Part shown: positions 9,153 through 16,076 of the stretch, piece by piece
Layout: each line of letters starts with the position of its first letter
How positions within the stretch are numbered: position 1 is the stretch's first letter
Assembly: GCA_041394725.1 (NCBI GenBank)
Contig: JAWKHR010000017.1
Coordinates: 62,001-126,000 of the forward strand
Direction of reading: 5' to 3'
DNA: 64,000 nucleotides
From: JAWKHR01 sp041394725
GTDB lineage: Bacteria; Acidobacteriota; Vicinamibacteria; Vicinamibacterales; SCN-69-37
Made by a program: the position numbers and the translations under genes
The notes under the pieces: model-generated
Databases searched by the model: none
The model's input: the letters and a program-made list of their open reading frames with translations, nothing else
What the model was told of the DNA's origin: nothing

Positions 9153-9863
9153 ATGCCGGTGGACCTGATCGTCTTCGGCCCGCACCCGGACGACATCGAG
9201 ATCGGCCTCGGCGGCACGATCGCCCGCCACGTGGCCGAGGGGCGGTCGGTCGGCCTGTGCGACCTGACCGCGGGCGAGCTGGGATCGAACGGCACGGTGG
9301 AGGCACGGCGGCAGGAGGCGCTGGCCGCGGCGGCCGTCCTCGGCGCGGACTGGCGCGAGAACCTCGGCTGGCCGGACGGCGGCATCGACCCGACACCCGG
9401 CCACCTGCGATCGGCGGCGGCGCTCATCCGCCGCCACCGGCCGCGCACGATCGCGATTCCCTACTGGGAGGATCGCCACCCCGATCACGTCGCGGCGAGC
9501 GCCGTGCTCCGGCGCGCGGCGTTCCTCGCCGGGCTGCGCCGCTTCGACACGGGCGACGGCGAGCCGCCGTGGCGGCCCGACTGGGTCTGCGGCTACTTCA
9601 TCAACGACGCGGCCACGCCGTCGTTCGTCATCGACGTGTCGCGGACCTACGACCGCAAGCGCGCGGCGCTCGCGTGCTACGCGAGCCAGTTCGCGCCGTC
9701 GGACGAGGCGGCGGTGGCCACGCGCCTCACGACGCCGACGTTCCGGCAGCTCGTCGAGAGCCGCGACGCGCAGTTCGGCGCCCTGGCCGGCGTCGCCTTC
9801 GCCGAGGGCCTCGTCGTCCGCGAACCCGTCGTGCGCGGATCGCTGATGAAGGACCTGCCGTGA
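9153..9863 (+). CDS. bshB1: Bacillithiol biosynthesis deacetylase BshB1
   Basis: 236 residues, usual length for the family. PIG-L/LmbE fold with the zinc-binding motif HPDD (residues 11-14) at the end of the first strand and the second motif RHPDH around 108-112. The lineage-specific GELGSNGT, the ENLGWPDGGID loop and the C-terminal FxEGLVV segment match BshB1 rather than MshB. It removes the acetyl group from GlcNAc-malate to give GlcN-malate in the cytoplasm. Start at 9153 is chosen because the fold begins there; a longer reading from 9102 would overlap the channel gene. It overlaps bshA by GTGA at 9860-9863. The cysteine-adding bshC is not in the window. Confidence 0.93.
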   Translation: MPVDLIVFGPHPDDIEIGLGGTIARHVAEGRSVGLCDLTAGELGSNGTVEARRQEALAAAAVLGADWRENLGWPDGGIDPTPGHLRSAAALIRRHRPRTIAIPYWEDRHPDHVAASAVLRRAAFLAGLRRFDTGDGEPPWRPDWVCGYFINDAATPSFVIDVSRTYDRKRAALACYASQFAPSDEAAVATRLTTPTFRQLVESRDAQFGALAGVAFAEGLVVREPVVRGSLMKDLP

Positions 9864-11047
9864 GGATCGGCATCGTCTGCTACGCGTCGATCGGGGGCAG
9901 CGGCGTCGTCGCCACCGAGCTGGCGCATTCGCTCGCGCTGCGCGGGCATACCGTGCGGCTCATCAGCAGCGAGCGGCCGTTCCGCTGGCGCGACGGCCTG
10001 CCGGAGCTGGGCTTCGACCGGGTGGACACGCCGGCCTATCCCCTGTTCCGCGAGCCGCAGTACCTGCTGGCGCTCGCCACCGCCATCGCGCGCCTGGCCT
10101 GCGAGCACCACCTGGACGTCGTGCACGCGCACTACGCCGTGCCGCACGCGACGGCGGCCTACCTCGCCGACGAAATGCTCCGCGCCGACGCCGACGCCGG
10201 TGGCTGTCGCCCGCGCACGGTCACCACGCTGCATGGCACCGACGTCACGCTCGTCGGCAGCGACCCGTCGTACCGGCGCGTGGTGGCGTTCTCGATCGAG
10301 CAGTCGTCGGCGGTGACGGCGGTCTCCGAGAGCCTGCGGCGCGACACGCAGACGGCGGTCGGCGTCCGGTGCCCGATCGAGGTGATCCCGAACTTCCTCG
10401 ACTGCGACGCGTACCGCCGCCAGCCGAACCCCGCCCTGCGCGCGCGGTTCGCCACCGACGACCAGGTCATCGTCCTGCACGCCTCGAACTTCCGCCCCGT
10501 CAAGCGCGTGGGCCTGGTGCTCGACGTGTTCCTGCGGATCCGGGCGGCGCGGCCGGCGCGCCTGCTGCTCATCGGCGACGGGCCGGACCGACCGGCGCTC
10601 GAGGCCGCGATCGCCGCGGCGGGCGCGTCGGACGCGGTGACGTTCCTGGGCGAAGTGCAGGACCCGGTGCCGTGGCTCTCGCTCGCCGACCTCTTCCTGC
10701 TGCCGTCGTCGCAGGAGAGCTTCGGGCTGGCGGCGCTCGAGGCCATGGCGTGCGGCGTGCCGGTGGCGGTCTCGCGCGTCGGCGGCCTGCCGGAAGTGGT
10801 GACCGACGACGACACCGGACTGCTCTGCGATCCGGACGACGCCGCCGGGATGGCCGGCCGGATCCTGGCGTTGCTGGCCGACCGGGACGCGGCCGCGCGC
10901 ATGGGCCGGCGGGCCGCCGCGGTGGCGCGCGAGCGGTTCTGCGTGGACGCGATCGTGCCGCGCTACGAGGCGCTCTACGCCCGGGTCGTCGCGCCACCCC
11001 AGCCGGCTTCGCCGAGCGCTTCCGGCAGCACGACGCCGGGCGCGTAG
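9860..11047 (+). CDS. bshA: N-acetyl-alpha-D-glucosaminyl L-malate synthase BshA
   Basis: 395 residues with a GTG start inside the stop of bshB1. A GT4-family glycosyltransferase: N-terminal Rossmann half with the GGSGVVATELA loop that is typical of BshA, central LHGTDVTLVG and VIPNFLD, and the C-terminal nucleotide-sugar site with PSSQESFGLAALEAMACGVPV. It joins UDP-GlcNAc and L-malate in the first step of bacillithiol synthesis. The adjacency with bshB1 makes the functional call firm. Its last 73 bp overlap the convergent HAD phosphatase gene; the tail beyond about residue 375 (Pro/Ser-rich) is probably dispensable. Confidence 0.94.
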   Translation: MRIGIVCYASIGGSGVVATELAHSLALRGHTVRLISSERPFRWRDGLPELGFDRVDTPAYPLFREPQYLLALATAIARLACEHHLDVVHAHYAVPHATAAYLADEMLRADADAGGCRPRTVTTLHGTDVTLVGSDPSYRRVVAFSIEQSSAVTAVSESLRRDTQTAVGVRCPIEVIPNFLDCDAYRRQPNPALRARFATDDQVIVLHASNFRPVKRVGLVLDVFLRIRAARPARLLLIGDGPDRPALEAAIAAAGASDAVTFLGEVQDPVPWLSLADLFLLPSSQESFGLAALEAMACGVPVAVSRVGGLPEVVTDDDTGLLCDPDDAAGMAGRILALLADRDAAARMGRRAAAVARERFCVDAIVPRYEALYARVVAPPQPASPSASGSTTPGA

Positions 11048-11601
11048 ACCACGCCGGCGATGCCGCGCGCGCCGGCCGCCGCGACGTAGGCCGGCGTGTC
11101 GTCCACGAACACGCAGTCGGACGCCCGCGCGCCGGCCGCGGCCAGGCACGCGTCGAAGAACCGCGGCGACGGCTTCGCCTCCCCGACCTCGAACGACAGC
11201 ACGTGCGCGTCGAAGAGACCGAGGACGGCGCCGAGCGTCCGCCGGAGCTCGGCGACGTGGAGCGCGTTCGTGTTGCTCGCGAGCACCAGCCGCGACGACC
11301 GCCGCCGCAGGTCGGGCAGCTGGTCCACCACCGCCGGATTCGGCCGGAAGATGTCCGACCAGGCGTGAGCCAGCTCGGCGTCGGTGGCGTCGGGACACCA
11401 GGTGCGCAACGCCGCCAGGAACGCCGCCGGCGTCACGAGCCCGCGATCGAAGTCGGCCTCGAGGCCGGTCGCGAAGATGCCGGCGTGGATCACGTCGGCG
11501 GTCACGGCCGGCCGCGACAGGCGCGCCAGCGCCTCGCAGGCACGTCCGTGGTCGAAGAAGGCGACCACGTTGCCGAGATCGAGGAGCAGGACGGATCTCA
11601 T
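10975..11601 (-). CDS. HAD-superfamily hydrolase (YihX-like phosphatase)
   Basis: 208 residues. Motif I is LLLDLGNVV near the N terminus, the DLGN form seen in the YihX/GPP-like subgroup; motif II is LVLASNTN; the conserved Lys is in GEAKPSPRFFDA; motif IV is VFVDDTPAYV. A C1-type helical cap lies between motifs I and II. Likely a small-molecule phosphatase; substrate unknown. The 3' end overlaps the 3' end of bshA by 73 bp in convergent orientation. The 5' end lies only 18 bp from the start of the SRPBCC gene on the other strand, so the two genes must share a very compact bidirectional promoter or be read from within each other. Confidence 0.85.
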   Translation of the reverse strand: MRSVLLLDLGNVVAFFDHGRACEALARLSRPAVTADVIHAGIFATGLEADFDRGLVTPAAFLAALRTWCPDATDAELAHAWSDIFRPNPAVVDQLPDLRRRSSRLVLASNTNALHVAELRRTLGAVLGLFDAHVLSFEVGEAKPSPRFFDACLAAAGARASDCVFVDDTPAYVAAAGARGIAGVVYAPGVVLPEALGEAGWGGATTRA

Positions 11602-11603
11602 GC

Positions 11604-11613
11604 GTCGTACAAT
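11604..11613. promoter_or_regulatory. Overlapping divergent -10 elements between HAD and SRPBCC genes
   Basis: TACAAT on the plus strand (11608-11613) sits 6 nt before the ATG at 11620, and TACGAC on the minus strand (11609-11604) sits 2 nt before the ATG at 11601; they share the central TA. If real, both transcripts are leaderless or nearly so. Read from the sequence, not tested. Confidence 0.35.
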
Positions 11614-11619
11614 CGCCGG

Positions 11620-12051
11620 ATGGCCCGTCTCGACGTCTCCGCGCAGATCGACATTCCCCGTGAGCCCACCGACATCGCCTCGATCATGTTCGATCCGGCC
11701 CGCGAACCGGAGTGGGTCGGCGCGGTGCGCACCGTGGAGGTCGTCGACGCGGCGATCGCGCCCGGCGCCCGGGTCCGGCGGACGGGCACGGTGCTCGGCC
11801 GCGAGGTCACCTGGACGACCGCGGTCGCCGCGTTCCACTTCCCGCACCTGCTGGAGCTGACCGTGCAGGACGGCCCGTTCGTGGGCGTGGTGCGGTACGA
11901 GGTGGGACGGATCGCGGGCGGTTCGCTCGCCCGGATCACCTGCACCGGCGACGTCCCGGCGGCCGGTGCCCTGCCCGCGAGCCTCGTCGCCGCGCCGATG
12001 CGGTCGGCGCTCGAGGCGGACCTGGCGCGGCTCAAGGCCCTGCTCGCCTGA
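11620..12051 (+). CDS. SRPBCC (START-like) family protein
   Basis: 143 residues. The pattern V(S)AQIDIPREPTDIASIMFDPAREPEWV is the polyketide-cyclase/START-like opening in which a strand and two helices precede the W-containing turn; the remaining strands and long C-terminal helix (SALEADLARLKALLA) complete the helix-grip fold. Such proteins bind hydrophobic ligands; no ligand can be assigned. The start at 11620 follows a TACAAT box by 6 nt. Its final 11 codons are the first, diverged copy of a 33-bp tandem repeat that continues past the stop codon. Confidence 0.8.
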   Translation: MARLDVSAQIDIPREPTDIASIMFDPAREPEWVGAVRTVEVVDAAIAPGARVRRTGTVLGREVTWTTAVAAFHFPHLLELTVQDGPFVGVVRYEVGRIAGGSLARITCTGDVPAAGALPASLVAAPMRSALEADLARLKALLA

Positions 12052-12130
12052 CCGCCGGCGCGGCTCGAGGCCCTGCTCGCCCGACCGCCGGCGCGGCTCG
12101 AGGCCCTGCTCGCCCGACCGCCGGCGCGGC
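12019..12130 (+). repeat. 33-bp tandem repeat overlapping the end of the SRPBCC gene
   Basis: Copies at 12019-12051 (diverged, in the coding sequence, ending with TGA), 12052-12084, 12085-12117 and a partial copy from 12118. The two full downstream copies are identical, and in them the stop TGA reads CGA. The unit length is a multiple of three and the reading frame stays open through the copies. It fills most of the gap to the convergent M24 peptidase gene. Confidence 0.9.
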
Positions 12131-12172
12131 ACCGGCGTGGACGGGCGGTCGCCGGCCGCGCGGGCGCCCGCG

Positions 12173-13618
12173 TCATCGCCGGATCGTCAGGCGCGCGTCG
12201 CTCAGCCCCGGCTCCGCCATCAGCGCCTCGATGTCGGCGATCTCGATCGGCACGAACGCGCTCAGGTTCTCCACGCCGTCGGCGGTGATCAGGATCATGT
12301 CCTCGAGCCGCAGCCCGAGGTGCTCGTCCTCGATCCGGAACTGCGGCTCGATCGTGAAGATGCGGCCGGGCTCGAAGGTGTCGGCCTGGAGCCCGCCGAC
12401 GTCGTGCACCTCGAGGCCGACGTTGTGGCCCAGGCTGCGCGTCCGGTCCTGCCGCGCGCGGAATCCCTCGACCATCGCCTGCGCGGCGGCGCGAATCTTC
12501 GGGTCGGTGAACGCGAACGACGCCATGAACGCATCCATCTTCACGACCGCGTCGCGGACGACCTCGGCCGGCGTCGCGTGGACGCGGATCGACATCAGCA
12601 GCGCCTGGTAGAGCCGGAGGTACGCCGTGTACATCTCGCGCTGCCGGTCGGTGAAACGGCCGCTGGCCGGGAAGAGGCGCGTGACGTCCGACTGGTAGTT
12701 CCGGAAATCCGGCGCGTAGTCGAACTGGACGAGGTCGCCGTCGGCCAGGCGCGCCGTGTCGCGGTGGTAGTGCGTGTAGTAGGTGTTCGGCCCGGTCGCG
12801 ATGAGCGCGAAGTAGGACGCGCCGAGCGCGCCGCCCTTCTTGAAGACGAACTCGGCGTCGGCCTGCAGCTCGTATTCGAACATCCCGGGCCGCGCGTCGC
12901 GCATCGCCTCCATGATCCCCAGGCCGGTCAGCCGCGTGGCCTCGCGGATGACCGCGATCTCGCGCGGGCTCTTCACCGCGCGGAGCGCATCCAGGATCGG
13001 GTCCAGGTCTCTGATCGTCGCGCGTGGCGCGGCCGCGGCGAGCTTCGCGACGAACTGCTGCTCGCGCGACGTCCGGCCGTCCCACGGATCGCGCGTGTTC
13101 GCCTGCCAGAGGCGCGTCGGGTCGCCGGACGACTGGCTGCCCAGCACCTCGGCGCGATGCGGGGTGTAGATCGTGCGCCCGGCCTCCGCGATCGCCGTCA
13201 GGGCCGGCGTGAACGCGTCGGCCGCTTCCACCGCGTCGAGGCCGGTCGTGCGCGCCGCTGCCTCGCCCGGCACGAGCCCCGGTCCGTACATGCTCTGCTC
13301 GCGGCGTTCGTTGCGCGGCGGCACGTAGACGGTGGCGGTCTTCGCCCGGCCGTCGAGAATCAGCTCGGCGCGCGGCTCGATCACGCCGGTCAGGTAGAAG
13401 AACTGGTTGTTCTGCCGGAACGGCATCTCCCCGGGCGGCTCGGTGGCGCCGCGCACGACCGCCACCGCGTCGCCGATCGCCGCCAGCACCTGCGCCCGCC
13501 GCGCCGCGTACTCCTCGGGCGGAAAGATCTCGGTGCCGCGGAACACCGGCTGGGCCTCCGGCACCGCCGCCGCCAGGGCCAGCAGCACCATCACGCATAG
13601 CAGCGACTTCTGCATCAT
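12173..13618 (-). CDS. Secreted M24 family Xaa-Pro aminopeptidase
   Basis: 481 residues. A signal peptide (MMQKSLLCVMVLLALAAAVPEAQ) is followed by an aminopeptidase P N-terminal domain starting FPPEEYAARRAQVLAAIGD and the pita-bread M24 domain. Metal ligands are recognisable as Asp in FDYAPDF, Asp in NYQSDVTRLF, His in GHNVGLEVHD, Glu in FTIEPQF and Glu in LRLEDM. It removes an N-terminal residue preceding proline from peptides, probably in the periplasm. The start at 13618 gives a proper signal peptide; the frame stays open to 13912 but that stretch is low-complexity and covers the end of the neighbouring gene. Confidence 0.92.
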   Translation of the reverse strand: MMQKSLLCVMVLLALAAAVPEAQPVFRGTEIFPPEEYAARRAQVLAAIGDAVAVVRGATEPPGEMPFRQNNQFFYLTGVIEPRAELILDGRAKTATVYVPPRNERREQSMYGPGLVPGEAAARTTGLDAVEAADAFTPALTAIAEAGRTIYTPHRAEVLGSQSSGDPTRLWQANTRDPWDGRTSREQQFVAKLAAAAPRATIRDLDPILDALRAVKSPREIAVIREATRLTGLGIMEAMRDARPGMFEYELQADAEFVFKKGGALGASYFALIATGPNTYYTHYHRDTARLADGDLVQFDYAPDFRNYQSDVTRLFPASGRFTDRQREMYTAYLRLYQALLMSIRVHATPAEVVRDAVVKMDAFMASFAFTDPKIRAAAQAMVEGFRARQDRTRSLGHNVGLEVHDVGGLQADTFEPGRIFTIEPQFRIEDEHLGLRLEDMILITADGVENLSAFVPIEIADIEALMAEPGLSDARLTIRR

Positions 13619-13746
13619 TGGAAACTCTCGGGGGCTCCGTTCGCGGAACTTCAAAGTCGGAACTGCGAACTTCGAACCCCGGAAGCCGGCTGCGCCGGCC
13701 TCTGTACTCTTCCTTTTCAGGCCCCTGGGACCCTCAGGACCTTCCT
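13619..13746. other. Intergenic region with 7-nt periodic sequence
   Basis: Contains GAAC-based words spaced 7 or 14 nt apart (about 13646-13680) and a block at 13722-13745 related in reverse orientation to 5588-5616 (shared CCCTGGGA and TCAGGACC words). A short inverted repeat GCCGGC.GCGCCGGC lies at about 13684-13699. No gene is seen. Confidence 0.55.
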
Positions 13747-14946
13747 CTACTTTGGCCAGATCCCCACCAGCCGCACGACCGTCCAGAAGCCGGCCGCGCC
13801 CAGAATGACCGACGGCACCCACACGCGTCGAGGCCAGTCGAGCGTCGCGGGCGTGCTCGCGACCTGGGCGTCTTCGTCCGCGTCCGACGGCCACCGCACG
13901 GCGCTCACCCATCGGCCCGCCGGCGCCGGCGTCGCGAGGCGGCCATGAATCCGTCCCGTCTGCTCGCGGTGCTCGCCCGTGTCACCAGGGAGCGGCGAAG
14001 CCACCGCGGCTCCGGCGATCGGCTCTGGCGAGACGACACCGAACCAGAGTCCCGCCAGGGCGCCGAACACGTATCCCACGTGTGCCGGACCGGAGCCGAC
14101 GGCGAAGAGGAGGGCGAAGCCCACGGCGAGCAGGGCCTCTCCGGCCGACTTCGGCGTGACCGTGCCGGTCCATCGCGGCCACACGGCCACGAGGCCGAAC
14201 CCCAGCACGGCGAAGACGCCGCCGAACGGACCGATGAGGACGCGGTCGCTCACGATGGCCTGTCCGGCCGCGGCCGCGACCTGCCCGACCAGGAACACGA
14301 GGGGAACGTCGCGCTGCCGGCCACGGCGCTCGATCGTCGAACCGACCAGCAGCCAGCACGCGACCGTGAGGACGATGGGGTCCAGGGGCCGGAAGTAGGC
14401 CATCGGCGCCGGACGGGGAAACAGCAGCCCCGTGGTGAGCAGCCGCCACGGCTCGGCCCATCCGCCCGCCGCGCGATCGAAGCCGACCGCGCCGACCGAT
14501 GCCGCGAGGCTGCCGGTCCCGTACTGAGCGAGGGCGACGACGAGCAGGCCGGCGGCGATGCCGAAGGTCACCCAGGGCGTGACCAGCGACTCGCGGGAGC
14601 GCGTGCGCGCCTCGGCGTCGGCGGCCGCGCGCTCGCGCGCGTCGGTGGCGAGCATCTCCTGCGGGGTCGCATGGCGCAGCCGGTGCCACCGCCGCAGCGC
14701 CGCCACCGAGGCGAGAAGGGGCATCGCCCCGATCCACAGGTTCGGCGGCACCCGTTCGCCCTCGCGCAACAGGGCCACGCCGAGTCCGAGGATCGCCAGG
14801 CCGATCAGGCCGGCCGGCACCGCGAACCACAGCTCCCACCGGACGACCGTGCGCGAGTCCTCGTACAGATCGCGGGCCACGTCGGGCGGAACGTCGCCCG
14901 GCGCCGGCGGATCCGTCCTGGACTGGAGCGCCACCGGGCTCATCAT
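13747..14946 (-). CDS. Rhomboid-fold membrane protein lacking the catalytic serine
   Basis: 399 residues. A cytoplasmic N-terminal segment, two helices (about 38-60, 72-85), then a rhomboid-like core of about six helices from residue 125. The landmarks are EPWRLLTTGLLF (L1 loop start), CWLLVGSTIERR (helix 2), IGPFGGVFAVLGF at the GxSG position and HVGYVFGALAGLWFG for the His helix. The GxSG serine is replaced by Phe (GPFG) while the His is kept, so proteolysis is not expected. One more helix lies at the C terminus (VWVPSVILGAAGFW). The long loop before it is Pro/Ala-rich. It starts 6 nt after the aldo-keto reductase stop, so the two are co-transcribed. Inference: an inactive rhomboid that binds membrane clients. 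Confidence 0.65.
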   Translation of the reverse strand: MMSPVALQSRTDPPAPGDVPPDVARDLYEDSRTVVRWELWFAVPAGLIGLAILGLGVALLREGERVPPNLWIGAMPLLASVAALRRWHRLRHATPQEMLATDARERAAADAEARTRSRESLVTPWVTFGIAAGLLVVALAQYGTGSLAASVGAVGFDRAAGGWAEPWRLLTTGLLFPRPAPMAYFRPLDPIVLTVACWLLVGSTIERRGRQRDVPLVFLVGQVAAAAGQAIVSDRVLIGPFGGVFAVLGFGLVAVWPRWTGTVTPKSAGEALLAVGFALLFAVGSGPAHVGYVFGALAGLWFGVVSPEPIAGAAVASPLPGDTGEHREQTGRIHGRLATPAPAGRWVSAVRWPSDADEDAQVASTPATLDWPRRVWVPSVILGAAGFWTVVRLVGIWPK

Positions 14947-14952
14947 AAGCCC

Positions 14953-15939
14953 CTACCAGCGCTCGTGCACCAGCCCTCGGATGTGCGTGTCGTAGATCCG
15001 CGCGACGGCGGCCATCGTCTCGGGCGCGAGCGGCGGGCAGGCGGCGGCGCCGGCGTTCTCGCGCGCCTGCGCGGCGGTCCGCGCGCCCGGGATCGTGCAG
15101 GTCACGGCCGGGTGCATGAGGATCCAGCGCAGCGCGAACTGCGCCAGCGAACATCCGGCGGGCACCAGCGCGCGCAGCGCGTCGACCGCCGGCAGGGCCG
15201 CGTCGAGCGGCACGCCGGAGAACGTCTCGCCCACGTCGAACCGCTCGCCGTGCCGGTTGAAGCGGCGGTGGTCGTCCTCGGCGAACGTCGTGTCGCGCCG
15301 GATCTTCCCCGTCAGCAGGCCGCTCGCGAGTGGCACGCGCGCGATGACGCCGACCTCGCGCGCCGCGGCCGCGGCCAGGAACGCGTCGGCCGGCTTCAGG
15401 CGGAACAGGTTGAAGATGATCTGGACGCTCTGGACGTGCGGGTACTCGATCGCCCGCAGCGCCTCGGCCACGGTCTCGACGCTGACCCCGTAGTAGTGCA
15501 GCTTGCCGGCGGTCACGAGATCGTCGAGCACCTCGAACACCTCGGGGTGATCGTAGAGGCCGGGCGGCGGGCAGTGGAGCTGCAGCAGGTCGATCGCGTC
15601 GGTCTCGAGGTTCCGCAGGCTGTCGTCGACCCAGGCGGTGAGGTTCGCGCGCGTGTAGCCCTCGACCGTCTGCTCGGGGAGGCGGCGGCCCGCCTTGGTG
15701 GCGACGTGGATCGTCTCGCCCGGCCGTTCGCGGCGCAGCCGGGCCACCAGGCGCTCGCTCCGGCCGTCGCCGTAGACGTCGGCCGTATCGATGAACGTCA
15801 TGCCGGCGTCCACGGCCGCATGGAGCGCGGCCATCGACGTGTCGTCGTCGGCCGGTCCCCAGAACCCGCCGATGGCCCAGGCCCCGAATCCGATCACCGA
15901 CACCTGCATGCCCGTCCGGCCCAGCGCGCGCGTCTCCAT
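14953..15939 (-). CDS. Aldo/keto reductase
   Basis: 328 residues, standard length. The TIM-barrel catalytic tetrad is intact: Asp in FIDTADVYG, Tyr in VYGDGRSE, Lys in VATKAG and His in LLQLHCP. The NADPH-binding C-terminal signature is present as IPGARTAAQARENAGAA. The opening METRALGRTGMQVSVIGFGAWAIGG places it in the group of Tas/YajO-like enzymes. It reduces aldehydes or ketones with NADPH in the cytoplasm; the specific substrate is not determinable. It diverges from the histidine kinase gene. Confidence 0.92.
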   Translation of the reverse strand: METRALGRTGMQVSVIGFGAWAIGGFWGPADDDTSMAALHAAVDAGMTFIDTADVYGDGRSERLVARLRRERPGETIHVATKAGRRLPEQTVEGYTRANLTAWVDDSLRNLETDAIDLLQLHCPPPGLYDHPEVFEVLDDLVTAGKLHYYGVSVETVAEALRAIEYPHVQSVQIIFNLFRLKPADAFLAAAAAREVGVIARVPLASGLLTGKIRRDTTFAEDDHRRFNRHGERFDVGETFSGVPLDAALPAVDALRALVPAGCSLAQFALRWILMHPAVTCTIPGARTAAQARENAGAAACPPLAPETMAAVARIYDTHIRGLVHERW

Positions 15940-16076
15940 GCGTGCAGCCTCTCACGCCCGGCCGCACCGGCCAACCCCGTCCGGCGGAAAACCGCGGCGG
16001 CGGCGGCAAGATCGGCCCGGGACCGGCCGATAACTCCGGTGGGATTTGTCTGCCTGCCCCGCACCAGCCGACCGCC

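Noticed and set aside
13619..13912. Longer N terminus for the M24 peptidase from 13912
   Set aside because: The extra residues are low-complexity and overlap the end of the rhomboid-fold gene; a signal peptide starts at 13618.
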